This document shows, piece by piece, positions 1 to 6,699 of a DNA stretch of 8,489 nucleotides; within the stretch, counting starts at the first letter, position 1; the number at the start of each line of letters is the position of its first letter. The DNA is taken from positions 1 through 8,489 of the forward strand of contig CAYPST010000146.1 of the NCBI GenBank assembly GCA_964413425.1. The letters are read 5' to 3'. Both the position numbers and the translations under genes were made by a program. Source of the DNA: DATFLS01 sp964413425 (GTDB lineage Bacteria > Fidelibacterota > JAANXI01). The notes under the pieces are model-generated. The model ran no database searches, was not told where the DNA came from, and saw only the letters and a list, made by a program, of their open reading frames with translations.

Positions 1-1529
1 GTATACTCCTCCACCTGCTGATCCCGCCAGTCTGCGTCTCTTCCCAACTCCTCGGCCATGAGATCCGCCACTTTCGGAGCCGCTTCCATGCTTTTTCTGG
101 CATCCAGCAGAAGGGTTCGGGTCCGCCTGGACAGAAAGTCTTCCACAGTGCGGGCCATTTCCTGCCGCGCCGCCCAGATGACTTCCGCTGCTCTGAAGGA
201 CATCTCGGGATGGATGGGCTCATCATACTCCGGATGTTCGTTGATCAGATCCCGGATGTGAACCGCATCAGCGCCGTACTCTTCCAGCTCATCGAATTGC
301 TCCGCGTGGTTATGGTAGCCGTGGATATGCAAAGTGTCGGTAACGCTGGGCTCATCCGGCAGCGCGGCCAGGGTCGCCGCCTGATCGATGGTATCTTCCG
401 CCATTTTCCGGTAGGTGGTCCATTTCCCTCCGGCAATGGTCACCAGTCCGGATCGGGAAATATGGATGGTGTGATCCCTGGAAATAGAGGCGGTATCATC
501 CTCCCCCTCCGGGCTCACCAGCGGCCGGATTCCGGCGAATGCGCTGAGGACATCCTGTTCGGTGGGATCCTTGGTCAGATATTTTGCGGCGTGTTCGATC
601 AGGAATTCGAGTTCATTCTTCAGAGGTCTCGGCTCTAAAGAGACCGAATCAATGGGGGTATCTGTCGTCCCCACCACCGCCCGGTTATGCCACGGAATCG
701 CGAACAACACCCGCCCGTCTGCGGTGTGAGGGACCATTATTGCACTGTCCCCGGGCAAAAAGGATCGATCCAGAACAATATGCACTCCCTGACTGGGTTT
801 GATCATCTTCGGAGCGCCTGCATCGTCCATTTCGCAGATGCCGTCGGTAAACGGACCGGTCGCATTAATCACCACTTTCGCAGACAATTCATGCTCCTCA
901 CCAGTTTCCATATCTCTGGCCAGCACGCCACTCACCATTCCACCAGATTTCAACAAATTGATGACCTGCATGTAATTCAACATCGTCCCGCCCTGGTCGG
1001 CGGCCGTCTGGGCCATGTTGATGGCCAGCCGGGAATCGTCAAACTGCCCGTCGTGATAGATGATCCCGCCCCGGAGGCCTTCCGTCTCCACGGTCGGAAT
1101 GCGCTCCAGAGTTTCTTCTCTGGACAGCCATTCGGACGAACCGAATCCCCGTTTGCCCGCCAGGAGATCGTACAGTTTCAGGCCAACGCCATAGAACGGA
1201 CCTTCCCACCAGTCGTAGTTCGGCACTACAAACCGCTGGTTATGAACCAAATGAGGTGCATTCTGGTGCAGCAGGCCTCGTTCCTTCAGTGCCTCCAGAA
1301 CCAATGAGACGTTTCCCTGCTGGAGATATCGCACTCCGCCGTGCACCAATTTCGTGCTGCGGCTGGAGGTGCCCTTGGAAAAATCACTCTGTTCCAGAAG
1401 CACCGTCTTATATCCCCGGGAGGCCGCCTCAATCGCCACGCCCAGACCAGTGGCACCGCCGCCAATCACAATAAAATCCCAGTCGTCCGGATTGTGCCGA
1501 ATCCGTCGCAACATTTCATCTCGTTTCAT
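1..1529 (-). CDS. glpD: Aerobic glycerol-3-phosphate dehydrogenase, FAD-dependent (3' end cut by window edge)
   Basis: GlpD oxidises sn-glycerol 3-phosphate to dihydroxyacetone phosphate, passing electrons through FAD to the membrane quinone pool. The reading frame is open from the ATG at 1527-1529 to the window edge: 509 residues with no stop, so the extreme C-terminus lies outside. Residues 20-30 carry the dinucleotide fold IVIGGGATGLG, E46 ends the second strand of that fold, and residues 54-69 hold the family signature TSSRSTKLVHGGVRYL. A GTTDTP motif near residue 290 and AGGKWTTYR near 370 are also typical, and the C-terminal helical domain follows. Family members are about 500-560 residues. 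A GGGA stretch lies about 8 nt before the ATG; a second ATG five codons later has a poorer ribosome site. Its partner glpK lies upstream on the same strand, 490 bp away. The assignment rests on recognised family motifs. Confidence 0.95.
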   Translation of the reverse strand, partial: MKRDEMLRRIRHNPDDWDFIVIGGGATGLGVAIEAASRGYKTVLLEQSDFSKGTSSRSTKLVHGGVRYLQQGNVSLVLEALKERGLLHQNAPHLVHNQRFVVPNYDWWEGPFYGVGLKLYDLLAGKRGFGSSEWLSREETLERIPTVETEGLRGGIIYHDGQFDDSRLAINMAQTAADQGGTMLNYMQVINLLKSGGMVSGVLARDMETGEEHELSAKVVINATGPFTDGICEMDDAGAPKMIKPSQGVHIVLDRSFLPGDSAIMVPHTADGRVLFAIPWHNRAVVGTTDTPIDSVSLEPRPLKNELEFLIEHAAKYLTKDPTEQDVLSAFAGIRPLVSPEGEDDTASISRDHTIHISRSGLVTIAGGKWTTYRKMAEDTIDQAATLAALPDEPSVTDTLHIHGYHNHAEQFDELEEYGADAVHIRDLINEHPEYDEPIHPEMSFRAAEVIWAARQEMARTVEDFLSRRTRTLLLDARKSMEAAPKVADLMAEELGRDADWRDQQVEEY

Positions 1530-1600
1530 AGATAGTCCCTGTTCCTAATTCTAAATTGTATATCCATCGAATCAACACCTCTGACAGTTCCTCATGAGAC

Positions 1601-1632
1601 AAAAGCCGCTAAGTCCGCGAAGAACGCAAAGA
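1601..1632 (-). repeat. GCG-rich 32-bp degenerate repeat, copy 1
   Basis: Read on the minus strand, these 32 bases match the plus-strand stretch at 5808-5839 at 24 of 32 positions without gaps. Shared blocks are TCTT, GCGTTCT, GCGG, CTT and GCG. The two copies are therefore inverted relative to each other. A shorter related string (CGCCTCAGCGTCTCC) lies on the plus strand at 1744-1758, directly before the heptamer tandem. No function is known to me. Confidence 0.55.
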
Positions 1633-1759
1633 TTTTAAAGAGAAGAACAAAGTTTCGAACACGAGAATCAGTACAACTTTTGCAGAATTACTATCAGGAT
1701 GATAGCAGACCGATACCTGCAATATTCTGACCTGCACCTTGTCGCCTCAGCGTCTCCGT

Positions 1760-1790
1760 CTGCCAACTGCCAACCGCCTACTGCCTACTG
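1760..1790 (+). repeat. Heptamer tandem CTGCCWA, four units
   Basis: Four consecutive 7-mers, CTGCCAA, CTGCCAA, CCGCCTA and CTGCCTA, are followed by CTG. A second array of the same heptamer ends at 2025, overlapping the glpK stop codon. The array lies in noncoding DNA, and heptamer periodicity keeps no reading frame. Confidence 0.75.
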
Positions 1791-1814
1791 TAATCTACCT
1801 CCGCCGCAGTCGGA

Positions 1815-1836
1815 TGCCAACCCCGGAGGAGTGGCA
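1815..1836. repeat. Imperfect palindrome, TGCCA...TGGCA
   Basis: The arms TGCCA (1815-1819) and TGGCA (1832-1836) pair perfectly. After two mismatches, an inner CC/GG pairing continues. It could fold as a degenerate hairpin in RNA. No T-tract follows on either strand, so it is not called a terminator. Confidence 0.4.
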
Positions 1837-1878
1837 AGGCTGTTTGAATTCTTGTGTCCTTGAGTTCTGGTTTTCTTT

Positions 1879-1933
1879 CCCGCTCGTATTCATTCCCCCT
1901 CGCGGTTGCTTGCCGTATCTGTGGGGGAGCGGG
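1879..1933. repeat. Inverted repeat with nested arms
   Basis: CCCGCTC (1879-1885) is the exact reverse complement of GAGCGGG (1927-1933). Inside it, a C run (1895-1899) can pair with a G run (1923-1926), and CGG (1903-1905) with CCG (1913-1915). This gives a possible branched or bulged hairpin in the glpK-glpD intergenic region. Read in the glpK direction it is followed by an A-rich stretch, not by T residues, so a standard intrinsic terminator is unlikely. Confidence 0.4.
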
Positions 1934-1941
1934 CAGGGATT

Positions 1942-1955
1942 TTGAGTATTGAGTA
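1942..1955 (+). repeat. Heptamer tandem TTGAGTA, two units
   Basis: Two perfect TTGAGTA units are followed by TTGGA. This is a second, unrelated tandem of the same 7-bp period within the repeat island. Confidence 0.5.
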
Positions 1956-2001
1956 TTGGAATTTTGTCTTATTGAACTCCTGTCTTCTTAACCTATCGGG
2001 G

Positions 2002-2025
2002 CTGCCAACCGCCAACTGCCTACTG
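2002..2025 (+). repeat. Heptamer tandem CTGCCWA, three units, overlapping glpK stop
   Basis: The units CTGCCAA, CCGCCAA and CTGCCTA are followed by CTG. This is the same heptamer family as 1760-1790. The third unit contains CTA at 2020-2022, which read on the minus strand is the TAG stop of glpK, and the trailing CTG supplies its last sense codon (CAG). Confidence 0.7.
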
Positions 2026-3519
2026 ATCTTCCGGTTCCTCCCAGTGCTTCGCCCGTTCCAGCGCCTTTCTCCACCCTTTTCTCAGACGCTGAATTGTCTT
2101 CGTTTCCATGGCCGGTTCGAACCGCTTATCGACCGTCCAATGATCTGCAATGTCTTCCTCGTTCTCCCAGTATCCGACGGCAAGGCCGGCCAGAAACGCG
2201 GCACCCAGGGCGGTGGTTTCGAACACCTCCGGCCGGACCACCGGGACTTCCAGGATATCCGCCTGGAACTGCATCAGCAGATCGTTGACAGAGGCACCCC
2301 CGTCCACCCGCAGCTCCGGCACATCCAGCCCGGAATCGGCTTTCATCGCCTCCAGCACATCCGCCACCTGGTAGGCTATGCTCTCCAGTGCCGCCCGGGC
2401 GATATGACCATCTGTGGTTCCCCGGGTAATCCCGGCGATAGTGCCCCGGGCGTACTGATCCCAGTGTGGAGCGCCGAGACCCACAAACGCCGGGACCAGG
2501 TACACGCCGCCGTTATCCTCCACACTCACAGCCAGATTTTCGATCTCCGAGGAAGAGTCGATGAGCTTCAGTCCGTCCCGCAACCACTGCACCACGGCCC
2601 CGGCGATGAAGATACTGCCCTCCAGTGCATACTCGGTGCGATCCCCGATTTTCCAGGCCACCGTGGTGACCAGATTGTTCTCGGACGGGACCGCTTCGGT
2701 CCCCGTGTTCATCAATATAAAACTGCCTGTCCCATACGATGATTTTACCATGCCGCGTTTGGTGCATAGCTGCCCGAACAACGCCGACTGCTGATCCCCC
2801 GCAATGCCACCAATCGGAATAGACCTGGAGAATACATCTTCAGCAACAATGTCATACACCTGGCTGGACGGCACCACCTCCGGCAGGATCTCCCTGGGAA
2901 TTCCGAATAGATCCAATAACCCCTCATCCCACGTTCCGGTGTGGATATTATACAGTAACGTCCGGGAGGCATTGGAGACGTCAGTGAGATGCTGCTTGCC
3001 ATTCGTCAGTTTCCACACCAGCCAGCTGTCGACGGTACCGAAAGCCAGGTCACCCGCCTCAGCTTTCGCTCTGGCGCCCTCGACGTTTTCCAGGAGCCAC
3101 TGAATTTTGGTCCCGCAAAAATAGGAGTCAATCACCAGACCGGTCTTCTGCTGAATCAATTCCTCGTGGCCCGCCTCCCGCAGCCGATCGCAGATACCCG
3201 CCGTGCGGCGATCCTGCCAGACGAGGGCGTTATAAATGGGCCGCCCGGTTGTCCGATCCCAGAGAATAGTGGTTTCCCGCTGGTTTGTGATGCCGATGCC
3301 TGCAATGTCCGCGAATGTTAATCCTGCGCGGGTAATCGCTTCCGCCACCACGCTGCTCTGGGATGACCAGATTTCGTTCGGATCGTGCTCCACCCAGCCG
3401 GGTCTGGGGAAAATTTGTTCGAATTCTTTTTGCGCAACGGACTTCATCTTGCCGGTCTGGTCAAAAATAATCGCCCGGGAGCTGGTTGTGCCCTGATCCA
3501 GTGCGAGTATGTATTGCAT
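2020..3519 (-). CDS. glpK: Glycerol kinase
   Basis: GlpK transfers phosphate from ATP to glycerol, trapping it as sn-glycerol 3-phosphate, the substrate of the GlpD encoded downstream on the same strand. The 499-residue product has the usual family length (E. coli about 502). Visible family features are the N-terminal phosphate loop DQGTTSSR (8-15), NQRET with the glycerol-contacting Arg81/Glu82, Tyr133, the FGGY-family stretch GTKIQWLLEN after it, and GIAGDQQSALFGQ with the presumed catalytic Asp242. GTGSF, VPAFVGLGAPHWD and the C-terminal DGGAS nucleotide-binding segment are also present. The ATG at 3517-3519 is chosen because a perfect AGGAGG lies 5 nt upstream; an upstream in-frame TTG at 3534 would place that ribosome site inside the protein. 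The stop codon lies within a heptamer repeat. No glycerol facilitator gene is in view. Confidence 0.96.
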   Translation of the reverse strand: MQYILALDQGTTSSRAIIFDQTGKMKSVAQKEFEQIFPRPGWVEHDPNEIWSSQSSVVAEAITRAGLTFADIAGIGITNQRETTILWDRTTGRPIYNALVWQDRRTAGICDRLREAGHEELIQQKTGLVIDSYFCGTKIQWLLENVEGARAKAEAGDLAFGTVDSWLVWKLTNGKQHLTDVSNASRTLLYNIHTGTWDEGLLDLFGIPREILPEVVPSSQVYDIVAEDVFSRSIPIGGIAGDQQSALFGQLCTKRGMVKSSYGTGSFILMNTGTEAVPSENNLVTTVAWKIGDRTEYALEGSIFIAGAVVQWLRDGLKLIDSSSEIENLAVSVEDNGGVYLVPAFVGLGAPHWDQYARGTIAGITRGTTDGHIARAALESIAYQVADVLEAMKADSGLDVPELRVDGGASVNDLLMQFQADILEVPVVRPEVFETTALGAAFLAGLAVGYWENEEDIADHWTVDKRFEPAMETKTIQRLRKGWRKALERAKHWEEPEDQ

Positions 3520-3686
3520 GCAAACCTCCTGCAAATAAGAAGAAATCTCAGGTTATTCCCAAGTAACGGTATTAGCCAAAATCCCTCTTTGTCCGGAATG
3601 CTGAAATGAATGTGATTTGTAATCAATCCCAATCTATGAAGATTTTCCGTATAATTCCAACAGAGCCTGTGCAGTCCGCAGCTCTT

Positions 3687-4049
3687 GTGAATCCGGCCTC
3701 CGTGGATCTGGTGATTTCCAACTGCGTGGTAAGTCTGTCCGACTCCCAACAGCAGGTGTACAATGAGATATACAGGGTGTTGAAACCCGGCGGACAGCTC
3801 TCCATCACTGATATTGTGGCCCTTGGTCCTCTGCCGCGGGAAGTGCTGGAGGATGAGGAGGCGTGTTCAGCCTGTATTTCCGGTGCCGCCGGAGTGGAGG
3901 GGATTGAGGACATGCTGGGGAATACCGGATTTCAGAATAGAGAGATCCGGATGATCGATAAGCACTGGGCCGAGTCTCAAACCTGCCGCGGCGCGGACCA
4001 GGCTGCTCTACCCCTGACCTCCGCCGCCATCCTTGCCCGAAAGGGGTAA
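3687..4049 (+). pseudogene. ArsM-like arsenite S-adenosylmethionine methyltransferase, 5'-truncated remnant
   Basis: Intact ArsM methylates arsenite using S-adenosylmethionine and has roughly 260-280 residues. Here only about 120 C-terminal residues remain. They include SVDLVISNCVVSLS (methyltransferase motif with a conserved Cys), the VLKPGG motif, the ITDIV segment, and CSACISGA with the second arsenic-binding Cys region, ending at TAA. The SAM-binding glycine loop, the first half of the Rossmann fold and the N-terminal Cys are absent, and there is no room for them before glpK, whose start lies at 3519. The frame stays open back to an ATG at 3606, but residues from that part do not resemble the family; a GTG at 3687 sits close to where homology begins. 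It should not be catalytically active. It is the only plus-strand gene-like segment here and converges on the MFS gene. A reassigned short protein is possible but less likely. Confidence 0.7.
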
Positions 4050-4075
4050 ACCCGGAGTAATCGCGAAAGTGGCCC

Positions 4076-4093
4076 GAGGGACGGAATTCCCTC
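4076..4093. terminator. Weak hairpin between convergent arsM remnant and MFS gene
   Basis: GAGGGA (4076-4081) pairs with TCCCTC (4088-4093) across a 6-nt loop, and two further C-G pairs can form past a bulge. It lies between convergent genes, where a two-way terminator would be expected. No T-tract follows on either strand, so intrinsic termination is doubtful. Confidence 0.25.
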
Positions 4094-4235
4094 CGGCGGA
4101 ATGAATGAGCGATCATAGCATGGAAAGTCGCTGCAGCTCTTAAATACCGCTCCTCGCCATCATGACCCGACACACGTGAACCAGGACCGATCGTGAGGAT
4201 TACCCGGACACCCGGCCCCCTGGTTAGATCCTGGC

Positions 4236-5585
4236 TCAAAATGAAAGGAACTGCCGCACACCCACCACCAGCTTCCGAAAGGGACTCTGGCGCTGGTGCT
4301 CACTTCCCTTCAGGTTCCGACGAGGTGGTCGGATAAACAGGCTGGCCACGGCCAGGAGTAACGGAAACAGGGCAAACAGGGTCAGGGTGTGGTGGTAACT
4401 GCCCAACACATCTCTGGCAATACCCAATGGCATGGGACCGAGCGCCGATCCGGCAATCAATATGGTGGAGGTAACACCGGTAATAGACCCCAGATGGAGC
4501 CGTCCGAAGTACCGGGCCCACCCCACATTGTTCACAGTGCGCATGAGCCCGCCGGTGGCTCCAAGCAGAATCCCGTAGAGAATGGCCAGGAATGCCGTGT
4601 CCAGAAAGTGCGCCATGAAGAGGACAATCGCCTGAAAAACCAGCATACCGCTGAGCAGGAATTTCAGCGGGAACCGATCTACCAGGATTCCGCTGCTCAG
4701 ATTCATCAGGGCGGTGGCGAGAGCGATGGGTACATACACCTGCGCCGCCACGGCAGCGTCCAGCCCGTTATCTCTGAAGATGCTGACCATGTGGAAGAAG
4801 AGTCCGGTATGCATCATGGCAACCAGCGATATGCCGGACACCAGGATCCAGAACGCCGAAGTACGGATGGCCTCGTGGAGGGGCCAGTTCTCCTCCCCTG
4901 CCACGCCAATATCAGGTGTGCCCAGTAACGAAGCCGTCCGCTCGGCAACATTCCCGCCATCCGGCTCCAGGCCGAAATCTTCCGGCCGGTTGCGCAGAAA
5001 AATCACGGCCAGCGGTACCATCACTGCCATCACTATCACTCCAAGGATGACAAAGGTCCAGCGCCATCCGTAGTCCGGCAGCAAGAAGTTGATCAGGATG
5101 GGAAATCCACCCAGACCCAGCAGAGCCATGAAGATCCCCGAAATTCCGATCATAGTGCCCCGGCGTTTCACCCACCACTGGTTGATGGCGTTATTGCTCA
5201 CCAGGACCAGGCTGCCCTGCCCGAGCATCCGCAGGGCTACAAATCCCGTCGCCAGCATCACCGCGTTCATCACCAGTCCCATATAGAAACAGCTCACTCC
5301 CAGCAGCAGGGCCACCACCGCAGTGATCGCCCGGCTGCCATACCGGTCAATCTGCCGCCCGACAAAGGGCAGCGCGAAACTGCCAGCCAGGGTCGCTATG
5401 GTATAGAGCGTGCTGACCAGCGATCGGCTCAGGTCCAGATCCCGGATGAAGTGTTCGATGAACAGAGAAATCGAGTAGGTCTGCCCGGGGCTGGTCATAA
5501 CCAGGCCCAGGGACCCTGTCACCATGATTATCCACCCGTAGTAGAACGGGGTTTTATTGACGATGGTCTCTGCAGGTCTATTAAT
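4236..5585 (-). CDS. Major facilitator superfamily permease, substrate unknown
   Basis: A polytopic membrane protein with about 12 predicted helices. Conserved parts are FYYGWIIM entering helix 1, SPGQTYSIS, the MFS motif-A loop GRQIDRYGSR (residues 76-85), GQGSLVLVSNNAINQWWVKRRG, and a second-half counterpart SGILVDRFPLK. The pattern resembles monocarboxylate/oxalate-formate-type MFS carriers; the substrate cannot be read from sequence. Start choice: no ATG, GTG or TTG lies near the conserved N-terminus in this frame. An in-frame ATT at 5583-5585 follows AGGAG by 10 nt and gives a 449-residue protein. A TTG at 5687 would add 34 residues, but it has no ribosome site and the extension translates an AATTTCCA repeat. 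The next Met (5520-5522) lies inside helix 1. The C-terminus carries a basic tail of about 30 residues. It stands alone between the arsM remnant and a repeat-bearing gap. Confidence 0.85.
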   Translation of the reverse strand: MNRPAETIVNKTPFYYGWIIMVTGSLGLVMTSPGQTYSISLFIEHFIRDLDLSRSLVSTLYTIATLAGSFALPFVGRQIDRYGSRAITAVVALLLGVSCFYMGLVMNAVMLATGFVALRMLGQGSLVLVSNNAINQWWVKRRGTMIGISGIFMALLGLGGFPILINFLLPDYGWRWTFVILGVIVMAVMVPLAVIFLRNRPEDFGLEPDGGNVAERTASLLGTPDIGVAGEENWPLHEAIRTSAFWILVSGISLVAMMHTGLFFHMVSIFRDNGLDAAVAAQVYVPIALATALMNLSSGILVDRFPLKFLLSGMLVFQAIVLFMAHFLDTAFLAILYGILLGATGGLMRTVNNVGWARYFGRLHLGSITGVTSTILIAGSALGPMPLGIARDVLGSYHHTLTLFALFPLLLAVASLFIRPPRRNLKGSEHQRQSPFRKLVVGVRQFLSF

Positions 5586-5670
5586 AGCGCAAATGCTCCT
5601 GTGTAATCCAACCGGTTTCGATTTCCAGACAGCCTGAAAAGTAACAAAAATTATCCCCTGGTAAAACGGG

Positions 5671-5691
5671 AATTTCCAAATTTCCAAATTT
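5671..5691 (+). repeat. AATTTCCA octamer tandem
   Basis: Two perfect AATTTCCA units are followed by AATTT, with a third isolated copy at 5851-5858. The tandem overlaps the far-upstream TTG start possibility of the MFS gene. This argues that the DNA there is noncoding. Confidence 0.55.
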
Positions 5692-5807
5692 GAGAGTGTT
5701 TAGGAAACAGGGGCCCGAGACAACATGCCGAGCCTGACTTCTGTGTATTCTGCGTATACCAGACCCCTACAATTTATTCCGGTCTATGATCGGACTATTG
5801 TATTTTT

Positions 5808-5839
5808 TCTTGGCGTTCTCTGCGGCCTTTGCGTTTTCT
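5808..5839 (+). repeat. GCG-rich 32-bp degenerate repeat, copy 2
   Basis: It matches the minus-strand sequence at 1601-1632 at 24 of 32 positions without gaps. It lies in noncoding DNA upstream of the MFS gene, on the opposite strand from the first copy. Confidence 0.55.
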
Positions 5840-5973
5840 AAACAGACTCAAATTTCCAAAATTCACGAACATGTGGTTTTCTGTGATTATATCCGGGAGA
5901 CCAGTTTAATGCTGAGTGGGTTTCGTGAAGACGGGACAACAATGACTACTTGTCTGCAGGTGAGGGGATCAGG

Positions 5974-6513
5974 TCAATTATGCTGGTGCGGTGTACCATG
6001 TGCCGGTGACTCTCCATAGCCGCGCAATTGATGGTAATGCTCAACCTGGCGGTCTGTCAATGCCTCCCGCATCCGGAGGTGTGTCCGGAGATGGACCGCC
6101 CGTAATTGTCCCTTCAGATTCCCGATCCGGGTCACCAGAGAATCCAGGATTTTTGCAGTCATCGCCTGGTTTGTGAATAAACTGTCCAGTGTATATTCTT
6201 CCCGGACAATCACTTCCCCCAGTGCCATCGCTTCCGTGTGCATCTGCTCGTAAAGTTGTCTGGTCCTCTGCAGCTGCGAGGGGGTGAGTTCCAGGCGATC
6301 CTTGAGTTCCAGCACGTGTTTGGGACCGGGATAATGATTGAGTTCCGCAGCCAGCGCCATGCCCATACCTTCGCCGGACAGATAACCCTGTACTTCTTCA
6401 GAAGACAGCGCTTTGATTTCACGGTCGGAATAATCGGCATACTGGTTATGGTGGTGTTGCGCCATCACGGGTGATAAAAGTAAAAAGAAGGATACAATTA
6501 AATATTCTCGCAT
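5974..6513 (-). CDS. Spy/CpxP-like periplasmic LTXXQ protein with His-rich termini
   Basis: A 179-residue exported protein. Residues 1-18 form a signal peptide with probable cleavage after VMA, leaving a His-rich start (QHHHNQY). The mature part is mostly helical and charged. It carries two LTXXQ motifs, LTPSQ (76-80) and LTDRQ (152-156), the hallmark of the Spy/CpxP family of periplasmic chaperones and metal-stress proteins. The stretch YPGPKHVLEL just before the first motif is recurrent in one subgroup. The C-terminus ends HGTPHQHN, again His-rich, suggesting metal binding (inference). The ATG has AGGAGA about 7 nt upstream. It lies 186 bp downstream of the permease-cupin operon on the same strand, so a joint role in metal or envelope stress is plausible, though a weak hairpin lies between them. 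The exact ligand or client is unknown. Confidence 0.85.
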   Translation of the reverse strand: MREYLIVSFFLLLSPVMAQHHHNQYADYSDREIKALSSEEVQGYLSGEGMGMALAAELNHYPGPKHVLELKDRLELTPSQLQRTRQLYEQMHTEAMALGEVIVREEYTLDSLFTNQAMTAKILDSLVTRIGNLKGQLRAVHLRTHLRMREALTDRQVEHYHQLRGYGESPAHGTPHQHN

Positions 6514-6585
6514 GGTCTCTCTCCTGTGGCTGTCATTGAATCATGGATATATCAAGCCCTGCAAGGGGGAATATAAATTGAATTT

Positions 6586-6603
6586 CCGCTTAAAATAAGC
6601 CGG
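6586..6603. repeat. A/T-loop inverted repeat upstream of the Spy-like gene
   Basis: CCG-CTTA and TAAG-CCGG form a short stem with one bulged base around an AAA/TTT loop. It lies between the operon end and the Spy-like gene and could be part of either gene's control region. There is no further support. Confidence 0.25.
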
Positions 6604-6613
6604 ATGTAACAGA

Positions 6614-6630
6614 AATGCCAACTAGGCATT
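6614..6630 (-). terminator. Possible weak terminator after the permease-cupin operon
   Basis: AATGCC (6614-6619) and GGCATT (6625-6630) pair perfectly across a 5-nt loop. Read on the minus strand, the direction of the operon, the stem is followed by TCTGTT, a poor U-rich tail. The position, about 70 bp after the last operon stop and before the Spy-like gene, suits a partial terminator, but the short stem keeps confidence low. Confidence 0.35.
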
Positions 6631-6699
6631 CGGGTGGATATGCGGTCAGATTGCTCCCGGAGTTCATATCCCTTGGTTTGCAGATACCGCCGCAAAAGT

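Larger units (their letters stand above)
1530..2019. other. Gene-free repeat island between glpK and glpD
   Basis: No convincing gene is present on either strand. The stretch is a patchwork of short degenerate repeats, listed separately: a GCG-rich 32-mer, a CTGCCAA heptamer tandem, an imperfect palindrome, a larger inverted repeat and a TTGAGTA tandem. The glpD 5' leader lies at 1530-1560. No clear promoter for glpD and no T-tract terminator for glpK could be picked out, so it is unclear whether the two genes share a transcript. Confidence 0.7.
5586..5973. other. Gene-free repeat-bearing region upstream of the MFS gene
   Basis: No convincing gene is present. It contains an AATTTCCA tandem (5671-5691, with a further copy at 5851-5858) and the second GCG-rich 32-mer (5808-5839). 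A loosely similar string, CTTCTGTGTATTCTGCG, lies at about 5738-5754. The minus-strand segment near 5596-5600 holds the AGGAG proposed as the MFS ribosome site. A 77-codon plus-strand frame at 5786-6019 is rejected as a repeat translation. Confidence 0.6.

Noticed and set aside
210..1307. Plus-strand open frames (210-638 and 687-1307) opposite glpD
   Set aside because: They are antisense shadows of a well-supported glpD frame; the predicted proteins show no family motif and have no ribosome site.
1760..2025. Possible CRISPR array from the regularly repeated CTGCCWA units
   Set aside because: The units are 7 bp, contiguous and degenerate, with no spacers and no cas genes nearby.
1906..2742. 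278-codon plus-strand frame running over the 3' half of glpK
   Set aside because: It starts in the repeat island and runs antisense to conserved GlpK sequence; its composition is what a GC-biased complementary frame gives.
3520..3534. Five-codon N-terminal extension of GlpK from a TTG
   Set aside because: The perfect AGGAGG that serves the ATG at 3519 would be inside the extension; the ATG start also matches the family length.
3520..3605. Candidate sigma-70 promoter for glpK (TTGGCT about 17 nt before an AT-rich hexamer)
   Set aside because: The -10 match is poor and several equally weak alternatives exist in the same 90 bp.
3805..4239. 144-codon minus-strand frame over the arsM remnant
   Set aside because: It is the complement of sequence recognisable as ArsM-like; the product is Arg/Pro-rich with no motif.
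5786..6019. 77-codon plus-strand frame that looks like a signal peptide (LLYFFLAFSAAFAFS)
   Set aside because: The hydrophobic start is a translation of the GCG-rich repeat, there is no ribosome site, and it overlaps the Spy-like gene antisense.
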